Positions 11,931 to 21,623 of a DNA stretch of 64,000 bases are shown here, piece after piece. Source of the stretch: Dugong dugon (taxonomy: Eukaryota > Chordata > Mammalia > Sirenia > Dugongidae); assembly GCA_030035585.1 (NCBI GenBank), contig CM057467.1, positions 68,188,941 to 68,252,940 of the forward strand, given 5' to 3'. Position 1 is the first letter of the stretch, and the number at the start of each line of letters is the position of its first letter. The notes beneath the pieces were generated by a model that was not told where the DNA came from, did no database searches, and saw only the letters and a list, made by a program, of their open reading frames with translations. A program made the position numbers and the translations under genes.

Positions 11931-12120
11931 TTGTTGGTGGTGGTGCCAACTCACAACAACCCCATATGACAGCATAAAAGTGCCTTGTAGGGTTTTCTTG
12001 GCTGTAATCTTTAGGGAAGAAGATAGCCAGGTCTTTCTCCCTCAGAGCAGTTGGTGGGGTTCGAACCACCAACCTTTCAGTTATCAGCTGAGCGCCTAAC
12101 CTCTGGCCCACCAAGACTCC
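11931..12120 (-). mobile_element. AfroSINE, long class, antisense
   Basis: The + strand reads 'gccaactcacaacaacccca' through 'gtagggttttcttggctgta' to 'cccaccaagactcc'. It lies directly after the L1 3' end. It is more diverged than the other copies. Confidence 0.8.
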
Positions 12121-12356
12121 AAACATAATAGGTGCTAATGGTGGGGTTGGTGCTGGAAGTATTGCATACTATGAAGAATGACTTTTTTTTCTGAGACTAA
12201 CGTGCACATCTGCTTAAGCAAGAAGAATTGTTCCTCTCTCAATTCTTCATCTCCTTCTGCTTCCTCCTTTTACTTCTTGAACATCCAGAGACCATGGGGC
12301 TGTGGCCATTGGTGATTTAATGACTCATTTGCTGTGGATCTGTCTGTGCTCTCTAG

Positions 12357-12624
12357 GCTTTGCAGGAGGAAATCACTATCTCTGGTTGCAAGATGAGGCT
12401 GAGCTACCTGAGCAGCCGTACCCCTGGCTACAAATCTGTCCTGAGAATCAGCCTCACCCACCCTACCATCCCCTTCAACCTCATGAAGGTCCACCTCATG
12501 GTGGCAGTTGAGGGTCGCCTCTTCAGGAAGTGGTTTGCTGCTACTCCAGACCTGTCCTATTATTTCATCTGGGACAAGACAGATGTCTACAACCAGAAGG
12601 TGTTTGGGCTCTCAGAAGCCTTCG
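12357..12624 (+). CDS. TENM4: TENM4 exon: FN-plug region
   Basis: The acceptor is CTCTAG at 12351-12356 and the donor is TTCG|gtaagt. The exon is 268 nt: 89 codons plus 1 nt. The peptide starts [20 protein letters not shown] and ends [12 protein letters not shown]. In solved teneurin structures this region is a fibronectin-like plug that seals the bottom of the YD barrel. The word [19 protein letters not shown] is strongly teneurin-specific. A second AG lies 9 nt inside the exon (GCTTTGCAG|GAG), so an in-frame alternative start at 12366 is possible. Confidence 0.94.
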
Positions 12625-12859
12625 GTAAGTGGCTCAGCCTCAGCACTCAGTGCCATCCTCAGAGAGAGAGCAGCACTTGGTGATGGTTGGTGGAGAGGGG
12701 GCGGACTTCTTCCCTGGTTTCCTCCTCTTCCCTTCCTCTTCTCAGATCAAAAACAACTAAGGCTTAGTTGGCCCTTAAGACCCCTCAGTGACCATTCATG
12801 ACCTAAAAATTTATTCAAAGAGCTAAATAATGACCATTAAAAAAGGTCACCAAAAAATA

Positions 12860-13545
12860 GGTTTTCAAACAAAAATTTGCATATGAATGTCCATAGCAGC
12901 ACTACTCATAATAGCCAAAAGGTGGAAACAACTCCAGTGATCATCAACTGATGAATAAAAACCTATTGCCGTCAAGTCAACTCCGGCTAATAGCAAACCT
13001 ATAGGTCAGAGTAGAACTGCCCCATAGGGTTTCCACGGGGTGGCTGGTGGATTCTAGCTGCTAGACCTTTTGGTTAGCAGCTGAACGCTTAACCACTACC
13101 CCATCAGGGCTCCTCAACAGATAAACAAAATGTGGCATATCCATACAATGGAATATTATTTGGCTATAAAAAGGAATGAAGCATTGATTCATGCTGCAAC
13201 ATGGATCAAATTGAAAACATGCTAAGTGAAAGAAGCCAGACAAAAAAAGGCATATATAGTATGATTCCACTTGTGTGAAAAATCCAGAACAGACAAATCC
13301 ACAGAGATAGAAAGCAGATTAGTGTTTGCCAGGAGCTGAGGATCAAGGGCAGGAGTGGGGAGTGACTGCTTAATGGGTATGGAGTTTCCTTTTGGAGTGA
13401 TGAAAATATTTTGCAACTAGATAGAAATGATGGTTGTACAACATCGTGAATGTACTAAATGGCAGTGCCTTGTACAGTTTAAAATGGTTAATATGATGAA
13501 TTTTAGGTTATGTGAATTTAACCTCAGTTTAAAAAAAAAAAAATT
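12860..13545 (+). mobile_element. Older L1 3' end, split by an AfroSINE
   Basis: The text 'tccatagcagcactactcat' and, after the SINE, 'ccatacaatggaatattatt' and 'aaagaagccagacaaaaaaa' belong to the L1 ORF2 end and 3' UTR. It ends in an A13 run at about 13530-13543. Many stops and a different 3' UTR from the 10520 L1 mark it as an older family (L1M type). Confidence 0.8.
12958..13113 (-). mobile_element. AfroSINE, short class, antisense, inside an L1
   Basis: The + strand reads 'cctattgccgtcaagtcaac' to 'ccatcagggctcc'. The L1 text continues on both sides with an imperfect duplication (around 'caactgatgaataaa' and 'caacagataaa'), so the SINE is younger than the L1. Confidence 0.88.
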
Positions 13546-13817
13546 GAAAAACCCAAATGGTCCCTGAAAAGCAATGTGGTGGTATGTGATAGATTAGAAA
13601 AGACTAGGTGCCACAGATAAAACCACATCAGCAGTGCCCTGTGCTCCCCACAGACATCGTGGCTGAACTTACCCGTTAAAATATGGGGACCTAGAACTGC
13701 TAGAGCTCCTGGGTTTCTTCAGTTTTATTGAGGTGTAAGAATTGAATTCTTCTTTTCATCAACAATGCTTCTTGGCCTTTTTACCTTATTTCAAACCAGA
13801 GAAGTTGTGGTTTTGAT

Positions 13818-16800
13818 GTTGTTAGGTGCCATCAACTTGGTTCCAATACATAGCAACCCTATGTACAAAAGAACAAAACACTGCCCAGTCCTGTGCCATC
13901 CTCACAATCATTGCTATGTTTGAGCCCACTGTTGCAGCCACTGTGTCAATCCACCTCGTTGAGAGTGTTCCTCTTTTTCACTGACCCTCTACTTTAACAA
14001 GTGTGATGTCCTTCTCCAGAGACTGTTCCCTTCTGATAACATGTCCAGAGTACATGAGACTAAGTCTCGCCATCCTCGCTTCTGAGGAGTCTTCTGGCTG
14101 TACTTCTTCCAAGACAGATCTGTTCCTTCTTCTGGCAGTCCACAGTATATTCAACATTCTTCGCCAACACCATAATTCAAAGGCATCAATTCTTCTTCGG
14201 TCTTCTTTATTCATTGTCCAGCGTTCACATGCATATGAAGCAGTTGAAAATACCATGGCTTGGGTCAGGCCTACCTTAGTCCTCAAAGTGACATCATTGC
14301 TCTTTAACATTTTAAAGAGGTCTTTTGCAGCAGATTTGCCCAATGCAATACACCATTTGATTTCTTGACTGCTGCTTCCATGGGTGTTAATTATGGCCAA
14401 GTAAAATGAAATCCTTGGCCACTTCAATCTTTTCTCGGTTTATCATGATGTTGCTTATTGGTCCAGTTGTGAGGGTTTTTGTTTTCTCTGTGTTGAGATG
14501 TAATCCCTACTGAAGGCTATAGTCTCTGATCTTCAAGTCATCTTGACTTTCTGCAAGCAAGGTTGTGTCATCTGCATATTGCAGGTTGTTGATGAGTCTT
14601 CCTCCAATCCTGAGCCCTGTTCTTCTTGATCTAGTCGAGCTTCTTGGATTATTTGCTCAGCCTACAGATTGAGTAAATATGGTAAAATGATACAACCCTG
14701 ATGCGCACCTTTCCTGATTTTAAACCACGCAGTCTCCCCTTGTTCTGTTCAAACGACTGCCTCTTGGTCTGTGTACAGGTTCTGCATGAGCACAATTAAG
14801 TGTTCTAGAACTCCCATTCTTTGCAATGTTATCCATACTTTCTTATGATCCACACAGTCAAATGCCTTTGCATAGTCAATAAACCACAGGTAAACATCTT
14901 TCTGGTATTCTCTGCTTTTAGCCAATATCCATCTGACATCAGCAATGATATCCTTCATTCCATGTCCTCTTCTGAATCTGGCTTGAATTTCTGGCAATCC
15001 CCTGTTGATGTACTGCTACAACTGTTTTTTAATTATCTTCAGGAAAATTGTACTTGTTGTGATAGTATAGATATTGTTCGATAATTTCCATATTCTATGG
15101 GATCACCTTTCTTTGGAATGGGCAAAAATATGAATCTCTTCCAGTTGGTTGTCCAGGTAGCTATCTTCCAAATTTCTTCACATAGATAAGTCAGCGCTTC
15201 CAATATCGCAGCCATCTGTTGAAACATCTCAATTGGTATTTCATCAGTTCCTGCAGCCTTGTTTTTCACCAATGCCTTCAGTACAGCTTGGACTTCTTTC
15301 TTCGATACTGTTAGTTCTTGATCATATGCTACCTCCTGAAATGGTTGAACATTGACCAACTCTTTTTGGTACAGTGACTCTGTATATTCCTTCCATCTTT
15401 TTTTTTTTTTTTTTTTTTTGATGCTACCTGGGTCATTTAATATTTTGCCCCTAGAATCCTTCAGTATTGTAACTCGAGGCTTGAATTTTTTCTTCAGTTC
15501 TTTCAGCTTGGGAAATGCCGAGCGTGTTCTTCCCTTTTGGTTTTCCAACTCCAGGTCTTTGCACATTTCATTAATACTATAATTTGTCTTCTCCAGCAGC
15601 TCTTTGAAATCTTCCATTCAGCTCTTTTACTTCATCATTCCTTCCATTTGCTTTAGCTACTCTATGTTCAAGAGCAGTTTCAGAGTCTCTTCTGTCATCT
15701 GTTTTGGTCTTTTATTTTTTCCTATCTTTTTAATGACTTTTTGCTTTCATCATATGTCATCACATCCTTGATGTCATTCCACAACTCATCTGTTCTTCGG
15801 TCATTACTATTCAGTGTATCAAATCTGTTCTTGAGATGGTCTCTTAATGCAAATGGGATATACTCAAGGTCGTACTTTGGCTCTTGGTGACTTGTTTTAA
15901 TTTTCTTCAGGTTCAAGTTGAACTTACATATGCGTGATTGATGGTCTATTCCACAGTTGGACGCTGGCCTTGTCTAACGGATGATACTGAGCTTCTCCAT
16001 CATCTCTTTCCACAGATGTAGTCGATTTGATTCCTGTGTATCCCATCAGGCAAGGTCCATGTGTTTAGTCACCATTTATGTTGTTGAAAAAAGGTATTTG
16101 CAATGAATAAGTTCTTGGTCTTGCAAAATTCTATCATATGATCCCAGCATCATCCAATCAGCAGTAATTATCAATGCATCTTGATCAGACAGCAGAAGTT
16201 GGTAAAAACCTTCAATTTTTTCATCTTTGGCATAGTGGTTGGTGCATAAATTTGAATAAAGTTGTATTAAGTGTTCTTCCTCGTAGGTGTGTGGATACTA
16301 TCCTATAACTGACATCATTGTACTTCAGGATAGATCTTGCAATGTCCTTTTTGACAATGAATGGGACACCATTCGTCTTCAATCTGTCATTCCCTGCATA
16401 GTGGACCATATGCTTGCCTGATTCAGAATGTCCAATACCAGTCCATTTCAGTTCATTAATGCCTAGGATATCGATCTTTATGTTCCAGTGCATTTTTGAT
16501 GACTTCCAATTTTTCTAGATTCATACTTCATACATTCCATGTTCCAATTACTAATGGATATTTGCAGCTGTTTCTTCTCATTTTAAATTGTACCACAACA
16601 GCAAATGAAGGTCCCAAAAGCTTTACTCCATCCACATCGTTAAGGTTGACTCTACTTTGAGGAGGCAGCTTTTCCCCACTCATATTTTGGGTGCCTTCCA
16701 ACCTGAGGGGCTCATCTTCCGGCACTATATCAGACAATGTTCTGCTGCTATTCATAAGGTTTTCACTGGCCAATTTTTTTTAGAAGTAGATTGCTAGTTC

Positions 16801-16935
16801 CTTCCTCCTAGTCTGTTTTAGTCTGGAAGCTCTGCTGAAACCTGTCCACCATGGATCACCCAGTGGCATAGCTTCCATCCTCGTAGCAACATGCAAGCCA
16901 CCACAATACAACAAACTGACAGACGAGTGGCTAAG
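13818..16935 (-). mobile_element. RTE/BovB-type LINE, near full length, antisense
   Basis: Minus-strand fragments form one element in order. The 5' region is at 16773-16528. The endonuclease part is at 16493-16221 (DILGINELKWTGIG). The reverse transcriptase is at 15617-15039 (NKAAGTDEIPIEMF, FLPIPKKGD) and 14997-14749 (FIDYAKAFDCVDH), with a YADD catalytic motif at 14578-14567. The C-terminal part is at 14427-13978 (AFELWCWRRM). The 3' end carries the GTTGCTATG block and 'ggcacctaacaacat'. Frameshifts and stops break the ORF, so it is inactive. Non-LTR elements of this type are known in afrotherians. It lies antisense in an intron. Confidence 0.9.
15398..15419. repeat. T22 mononucleotide run inside the RTE LINE
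   Basis: Twenty-two T residues lie within the reverse-transcriptase coding part of the antisense RTE, so the element's own strand reads as a poly-Lys run. It looks like expansion of a short A-rich coding stretch after insertion. Confidence 0.9.
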
Positions 16936-17984
16936 AGTAACATGTCAGAAAATCCCTTCCCATCTGGAACTCTACTACAATTTTGTTCCCTTTCTAGATT
17001 CAGCAAGAGACAGACTGAGGAAATGTGGCAGGGGGCGAGGGGGAAGTTTTGTGAAAAAGAAAAGAATGTCCACTGAACACGTGCTCTAGGTGACTTGCTC
17101 CCCAGTACGTTATCTCAGTTAATCCTCACAACCACCCTGAGAGTCAAGAGTTGTTTCCTCACACTCTTCATGAGGATCGGAGGCCCAGAGAGATGAGGTG
17201 ACTTCCCAAGGATACCCAGTTAGGAAGGAGCAGAGCTGGATTTATGCCAGATCTTCTCTATGGGTTTGTATCCCCACAGTACCCACCGATGGCATTTTGG
17301 GAGCAAAGTTGCCATCTCCTTACTGTCCATGATCCCTTCTGTAGATCAGACCACTCCATCACCTCAAAAAAAGAAGAAGCCTTATAACCTCTTCAGATGA
17401 AATGAGCACACTGATGTCCAGTAATGAGTTAAAGAGGGAAGTGTCTCCACAGTGAGACTTCAAGGGCTGAAGCTAACTTTTCCAAGATCACAGATAACTG
17501 GGGGAGACATGGTGGCTGCTAATGGGTCTTATGGTCACAAGGACATCTTCCTCACATTCCCCGACTTCCATAGGTGGTCAGCAATCTTTTATGGCACTTA
17601 AAAGAAACTTTAATAGGCTGCTCAGCTGTTAATTCTTGTCTTGAGCATATGCTTGAGCATATTGCTCACTGGACCATAGTACCTGCAAAGAAAGATACTC
17701 TGAAGGGATAGCATTCCTATCTCTGCTGGTTCTTTCCATAAGTCAATTACAGGTCTGTATAAATCCCAGTCTCAGGCCGCTGCCATATTTAGCTTTTTAA
17801 GGAGGCCTTGATTTATGAAACAAAGTGACACCAGGAGATTTTCAAACTTTGAGACTTCAGAGTAATTTCTGGCTTTAAAACTACCCTCAACTGAGCTCCT
17901 TTTCTATGTATTTGTTATAAATTATTTTAGATTTTTTCTTTATAAAATATTTAAATATTAAACAATAAAAATTTGAAAAATGGA

Positions 17985-18340
17985 CAAAAAAGTAATACAT
18001 GTGCCTAGATCAAATATAACCACCTGTTAACATTTTATTTTCTATTTTTATACATAGTTTTTTTAAAAAACACAGATATAATACTATATATGACCAGTCT
18101 TTTCAACATAGCATTATTCCATATACATTTTACATGTCACCATATGGTCCTCCTAACTATAATGTGCATTCTTGGAATGCATATACTTTGGCTTGCTTAA
18201 CTTCTCACCTCTTTTGAACCTTTAGATTACTTCCAAGTTTCCACTATTATAAATAATGCTGCAGTAAATACTTTGTTTGTTCATCAAATATTTTCCATAC
18301 TAAAGATTATTTCCCTAGAATAAATTCACCTGGGCCCTTT
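17985..18340 (-). mobile_element. Old L1 (L1M-type) 3' fragment, antisense
   Basis: The + strand reads 'taaccacctgttaacatttt', 'catatacattttacatgtca' and 'aataatgctgcagtaaatac', which is the reverse of the L1M ORF2 end and 3' UTR. Diverged; limits approximate. Confidence 0.6.
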
Positions 18341-18576
18341 CTAAGTATTTAGTACATTATTTTAACATTTTTAATAAATACAGTCCAAAAAAAAAAAAAG
18401 GATATTAAGGCTTGGCCTCTGTGTATTAGTATTTCACATAAGTCTGTTTCCCACTTAAAAAGACAATCCCCTTTTTCCTCTGCCACAAAAGACAAGCAGG
18501 GGGGCCTTGCTTGCAAGACTAAAGGCCAAAGAGGAGACTGCTAACCTCTGTGTTTTGCTGCTTTTGTTACCTACAG

Positions 18577-18720
18577 TTTCTGTGGGTTATGAGTATGAAT
18601 CCTGCCCAGATCTGATCCTGTGGGAAAAAAGAACTGCAGTGCTGCAGGGCTATGAAATCGATGCTTCCAAGCTTGGAGGATGGAGCCTGGACAAACATCA
18701 TGCCCTCAACATCCAAAGCG
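18577..18720 (+). CDS. TENM4: TENM4 exon: FN-plug to propeller transition
   Basis: The acceptor is CTACAG at 18571-18576 and the donor is AGCG|gtgagt. The exon is 144 nt: 2 nt complete Val, then 47 codons, then 1 nt. The peptide begins [20 protein letters not shown] and ends [10 protein letters not shown]. Family-typical words are [17 protein letters not shown] and [10 protein letters not shown]. The exon connects the FN-plug to the NHL propeller. Both junctions restore the frame (F-V-SVGY upstream, QS-G-ILHKG downstream). Confidence 0.95.
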
Positions 18721-18799
18721 GTGAGTGGATTAATAGAATTCCTTGAACAGCCTGGGGGTGTGACTTGTGCACAGCCAAACAGAAACACACACTTCAAAT

Positions 18800-19340
18800 T
18801 ACATAGGGCTGTAGTGATCAGTCCGTCAGTCAGAAGGGTCAGTCAACAAACGTTCTTGGGTGCCAGCTCTATGCCTGTCACTGTGAAAGGCACAAGAGAT
18901 ACAGAAATGAAAGGCCTCCAGAGGTCACACTGTGATCAGAGACAAACATAGTAGGCAATTCCAGTGCCGTGGCATGGACAGTGCATTCACAGAAGGAAGC
19001 ATGGGATCTGTGAGGGCACAGAAGAGGAGCACCTCACTCAGCATGTTGGCTCAGGCAAGGCAGCCTTTGGCGAGAACTCCCAAACTGAGTCTCCAAGAGC
19101 CCAGAGGATTAGCCCAGTGTCTCAAGTAGGAAGAGCACTCTAGGCCAAGATTAAAGCATGTGCCAAAGTGCTGAAGCCTAGAGAAGAGTAATTGGAGAGA
19201 GAGTTCATCATGGCTTGAGCAAAGGGTGAAATAAAGGGGACAGCAAAAGCTGAAGCCAGAGGCTTGGGCAGCTGGCACACAGGGTAAGAGGGTTAAGACT
19301 TTCAACTTCATCTAGAGGCAAACACTGGTCACTGAAAGGT
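18800..19340 (+). repeat. L2-like LINE fragment
   Basis: It has the L2 3' wording: 'cagctctatgcctgtcactg', then 'aggaagagcactctaggcc', 'atgtgccaaagtgctgaag' and 'cttcaacttcatctagaggc'. It is ancient and diverged. Limits approximate. Confidence 0.55.
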
Positions 19341-19389
19341 TTAAAACATGCAAGTGACACATCAGATTTTCATTTTAGATGGCTCCCTC

Positions 19390-20520
19390 CGACCATGTCC
19401 CAGGATGGGACAGCTAAACATGGTAACAATGTCAAACATTGCCCACTTAATCTATAAGTACAATGAAATTCCTATCAAAGCTGCAGCACGTTTGGGAGAA
19501 ATTAACAAAATAATTTATGCTAGAAGAAAGATTTATAAATCTCTAAGACAGTCTTGAAAATAAGAGCAAGGAGGGACTCACCAGATACTATGATACCTTA
19601 GAAAAACCATCATATCTAACACTGCATGGTGCTGGCACAGGAACAGATAGACATGGGACAATACAAGGAATTCAGAAACTGACTTCTGAATAGTAATTAG
19701 GACTAGGTTTGGCCATGAGGGTCAGAAAAGCCAAAATAACAGTTGTAAACAAAATAAGTTTGTTTCTCAATCACCTAAAAGTCTGGAGGTCGATGATGCA
19801 GGGCTGGTTTAGCACTCTGCAGGGTCAGAAAGGTTCCTCCTCATTGCTCCACGTGGGGGGGTCTCCATCCCCAAGTTCATGGTGCAAGGTGACTGCTTCA
19901 GTTCTAGCCTTCACATGCACTTTCTAGCCAGCAAGAAAGAGGAAAAGGAGGAAAAACAAGCTCCTTTCATTATAAAGACACAGCAGTTGCCCACACTACT
20001 TCCGTTTACATGTCATGGGCCAGAACTTAATCACATCCCCGTATGTAGCTGGGGAATGTAGTCTGTTCCAGGTAGTCATGTACCCAGCTAAACATCAGGT
20101 TCTATAACTACAGAAGAAGGAAATGATGGATAGGATGGGCATCAGTGGATAACTACACATTTCTGCTTATGCACCATGTGTGTATAGGAACCTGGTATAT
20201 GACAGAGAATGGATAGGTTTTTTAGAAATTGGTATTGGGAAATTTGGCTCAGTGTGTAGAGAAAAAAAAAATTAAGTCCCCACTTTACATTGTACGTAAA
20301 ATAAATAAAGTGTGATTAAAGATCTAAATGTGAAAGATAACACTAAAGTTAATAGAAGAAAATACAGGAGATCTTTGTGGTCCAGGAAGGGATTTCCTAA
20401 AACCTAAAAAACACAAACTTTAAAGGGGAAAAAAAATGAATGATAAGACAACATAAAAATGAAAGATATCTATTCAACGAAGGACAGCTTCTACAAAGCT
20501 AAAGGTAGCATATAAAAACC
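19390..20520 (+). mobile_element. L1 ORF2 fragment, sense, interrupted
   Basis: Sense text from 19400 to 19697 reads like L1 ORF2 (for example NEIPIKAAARLGEINKIIYA). It resumes at about 20165 ('aacctggtatatgacagag', 'gaagggatttcctaaaacc'). The 19698-20160 block separates the two halves, so it was inserted after the L1. The ORF is broken. Confidence 0.65.
19698..20160. repeat. Unidentified old interspersed repeat inside L1
   Basis: It splits the L1 ORF2 fragment. Words such as 'aagtttgtttctcaatcacc', 'ggtctccatccccaagttca' and 'acatgtcatgggccagaact' resemble a medium-reiterated element I have seen in other mammals but cannot name with confidence. A DNA-transposon origin is possible. Confidence 0.4.
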
Positions 20521-21373
20521 AAAAGCTCACTCAGGCTTCAGATGGAGAAGGGACTGGAAGGGGTAAGGTGGGAGGCAGGGAGTCCAATTAGGAAGCTATG
20601 GTAATAGTTCAGGAGAGAAAAAGATGATCAGGGCCTGAAAAGAGACATATAGATATGGGACGAAGCTTACAAACTATTGCCGTCAACCCCTTCATTTTGT
20701 TAGTGGAGGCCCAAGGGCAGTTAAAGCAGTTGAAGAAACCCAGGCAAGATCCAAGATGAGTCCATTTTAGCAAAACTAGGTTTAAAAAAACAAAAATACA
20801 GATCTCTTGGCTGTCCCTTGCTGAGAAGAAACTGAATTTCACTTATTTCAATAACTGTGTATTGGTATCTACTCTGTCTCAGTCATGTTCTGTGCTGGGC
20901 ACTGAGGATACAGAAAGGGAAAAGGCATGATTTCCACACACTTGAAGTGATATCAACCTAAAAAGAAAAGCAAATAAGTGTAATAAAGAATTCATGCTCT
21001 AATAGAGACATGGACTAAGTATATGATATGTACAACCTGTTTGAGGGGCAGTGTTGCTTAATGGTTAAGGGCCTAGACTCTGAAGCTCTCCCACTCTCCA
21101 TTGCGTGACCTAACCTGATCCCTGTCTATTAAAATAGGCATAATAATAGTACCTCTCTTACAGAGTTATTGTGGTAATTAAATCAGTAAAACAGGATGAC
21201 CTGTTCAGGACACTCTGGGTTTCATATGAAGGTGGGCACAGCCTTGAGAGATGAGTCTGGAAATGGTAGGCAGAAATCTTATATGCCTTGCAAAATCAAG
21301 GTGACTCTGTTCAACTGCAGGAGATGAGACCCATTTTCTGCTCCGTAGATGAATCTATTCTTCTTTCTCCCAG

Positions 21374-21623
21374 GCATCCTGCACAAAGGGAATGGGGAGA
21401 ACCAGTTTGTGTCCCAGCAGCCAGCTGTCATTGGGAGCATCATGGGTAATGGACGCCGGAGAAGCATCTCCTGCCCCAGCTGCAACGGCCTTGCTGATGG
21501 CAACAAACTTCTGGCCCCTGTGGCCCTCACATGTGGCTCTGATGGTAGCCTCTATGTTGGTGATTTCAACTACATTCGAAGGATCTTCCCTTCTGGGAAC
21601 GTCACCAACATCCTGGAGTTGAG
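21374..21623 (+). CDS. TENM4: TENM4 exon: NHL propeller, first blade
   Basis: The acceptor is TCCCAG at 21368-21373 and the donor is TTGAG|gtatgt. The exon is 250 nt: 2 nt, 82 codons and 2 nt. The peptide starts [18 protein letters not shown] and ends [10 protein letters not shown]. It carries the conserved [17 protein letters not shown] stretch and the first NHL-type blade [21 protein letters not shown] is a potential glycosylation site. The trailing AG can join either the 21-nt microexon or the exon at 29509 without changing the frame. Confidence 0.95.

Larger units (their letters stand above)
7192..12356 (+). other. Intron, 5.2 kb, phase 0
   Basis: It holds a cluster of three AfroSINEs (7561-8046), two more AfroSINEs (9923-10131 and 11931-12120) and an L1 3' end (10520-11925). 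MIR-like sequence flanks and follows the 9923 SINE (about 10132-10370), and a pyrimidine-rich tract lies at 10415-10500. Between 8050 and 9900 it is largely repeat-poor and shows nothing I can name. Confidence 0.75.
12625..18576 (+). other. Intron, 6.0 kb, phase 1
   Basis: It holds an older L1 3' end (12860-13545) interrupted by an AfroSINE, a long antisense RTE-type LINE (13818-16935), MIR-like sequence around 17100-17250 and an antisense L1M-like fragment (17985-18340). The stretch 17260-17980 shows nothing I recognise. Confidence 0.75.
18721..21373 (+). other. Intron, 2.7 kb, phase 1
   Basis: It holds L2-like sequence (18800-19340), an L1 ORF2 fragment (19390-20520) interrupted by another old repeat (19698-20160), and L2/MIR-like text around 20850-21190. 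No gene is seen. Confidence 0.75.

Noticed and set aside
13978..15617. Open frames of 149 and 192 residues as possible host genes
   Set aside because: They are pieces of the antisense RTE LINE (RT motifs FIDYAKAFDCVDH and AFELWCWRR).
18507..18746. ATG-initiated ORF covering an exon and its upstream flank
   Set aside because: The Met is intronic; the true exon starts after CTACAG at 18577.
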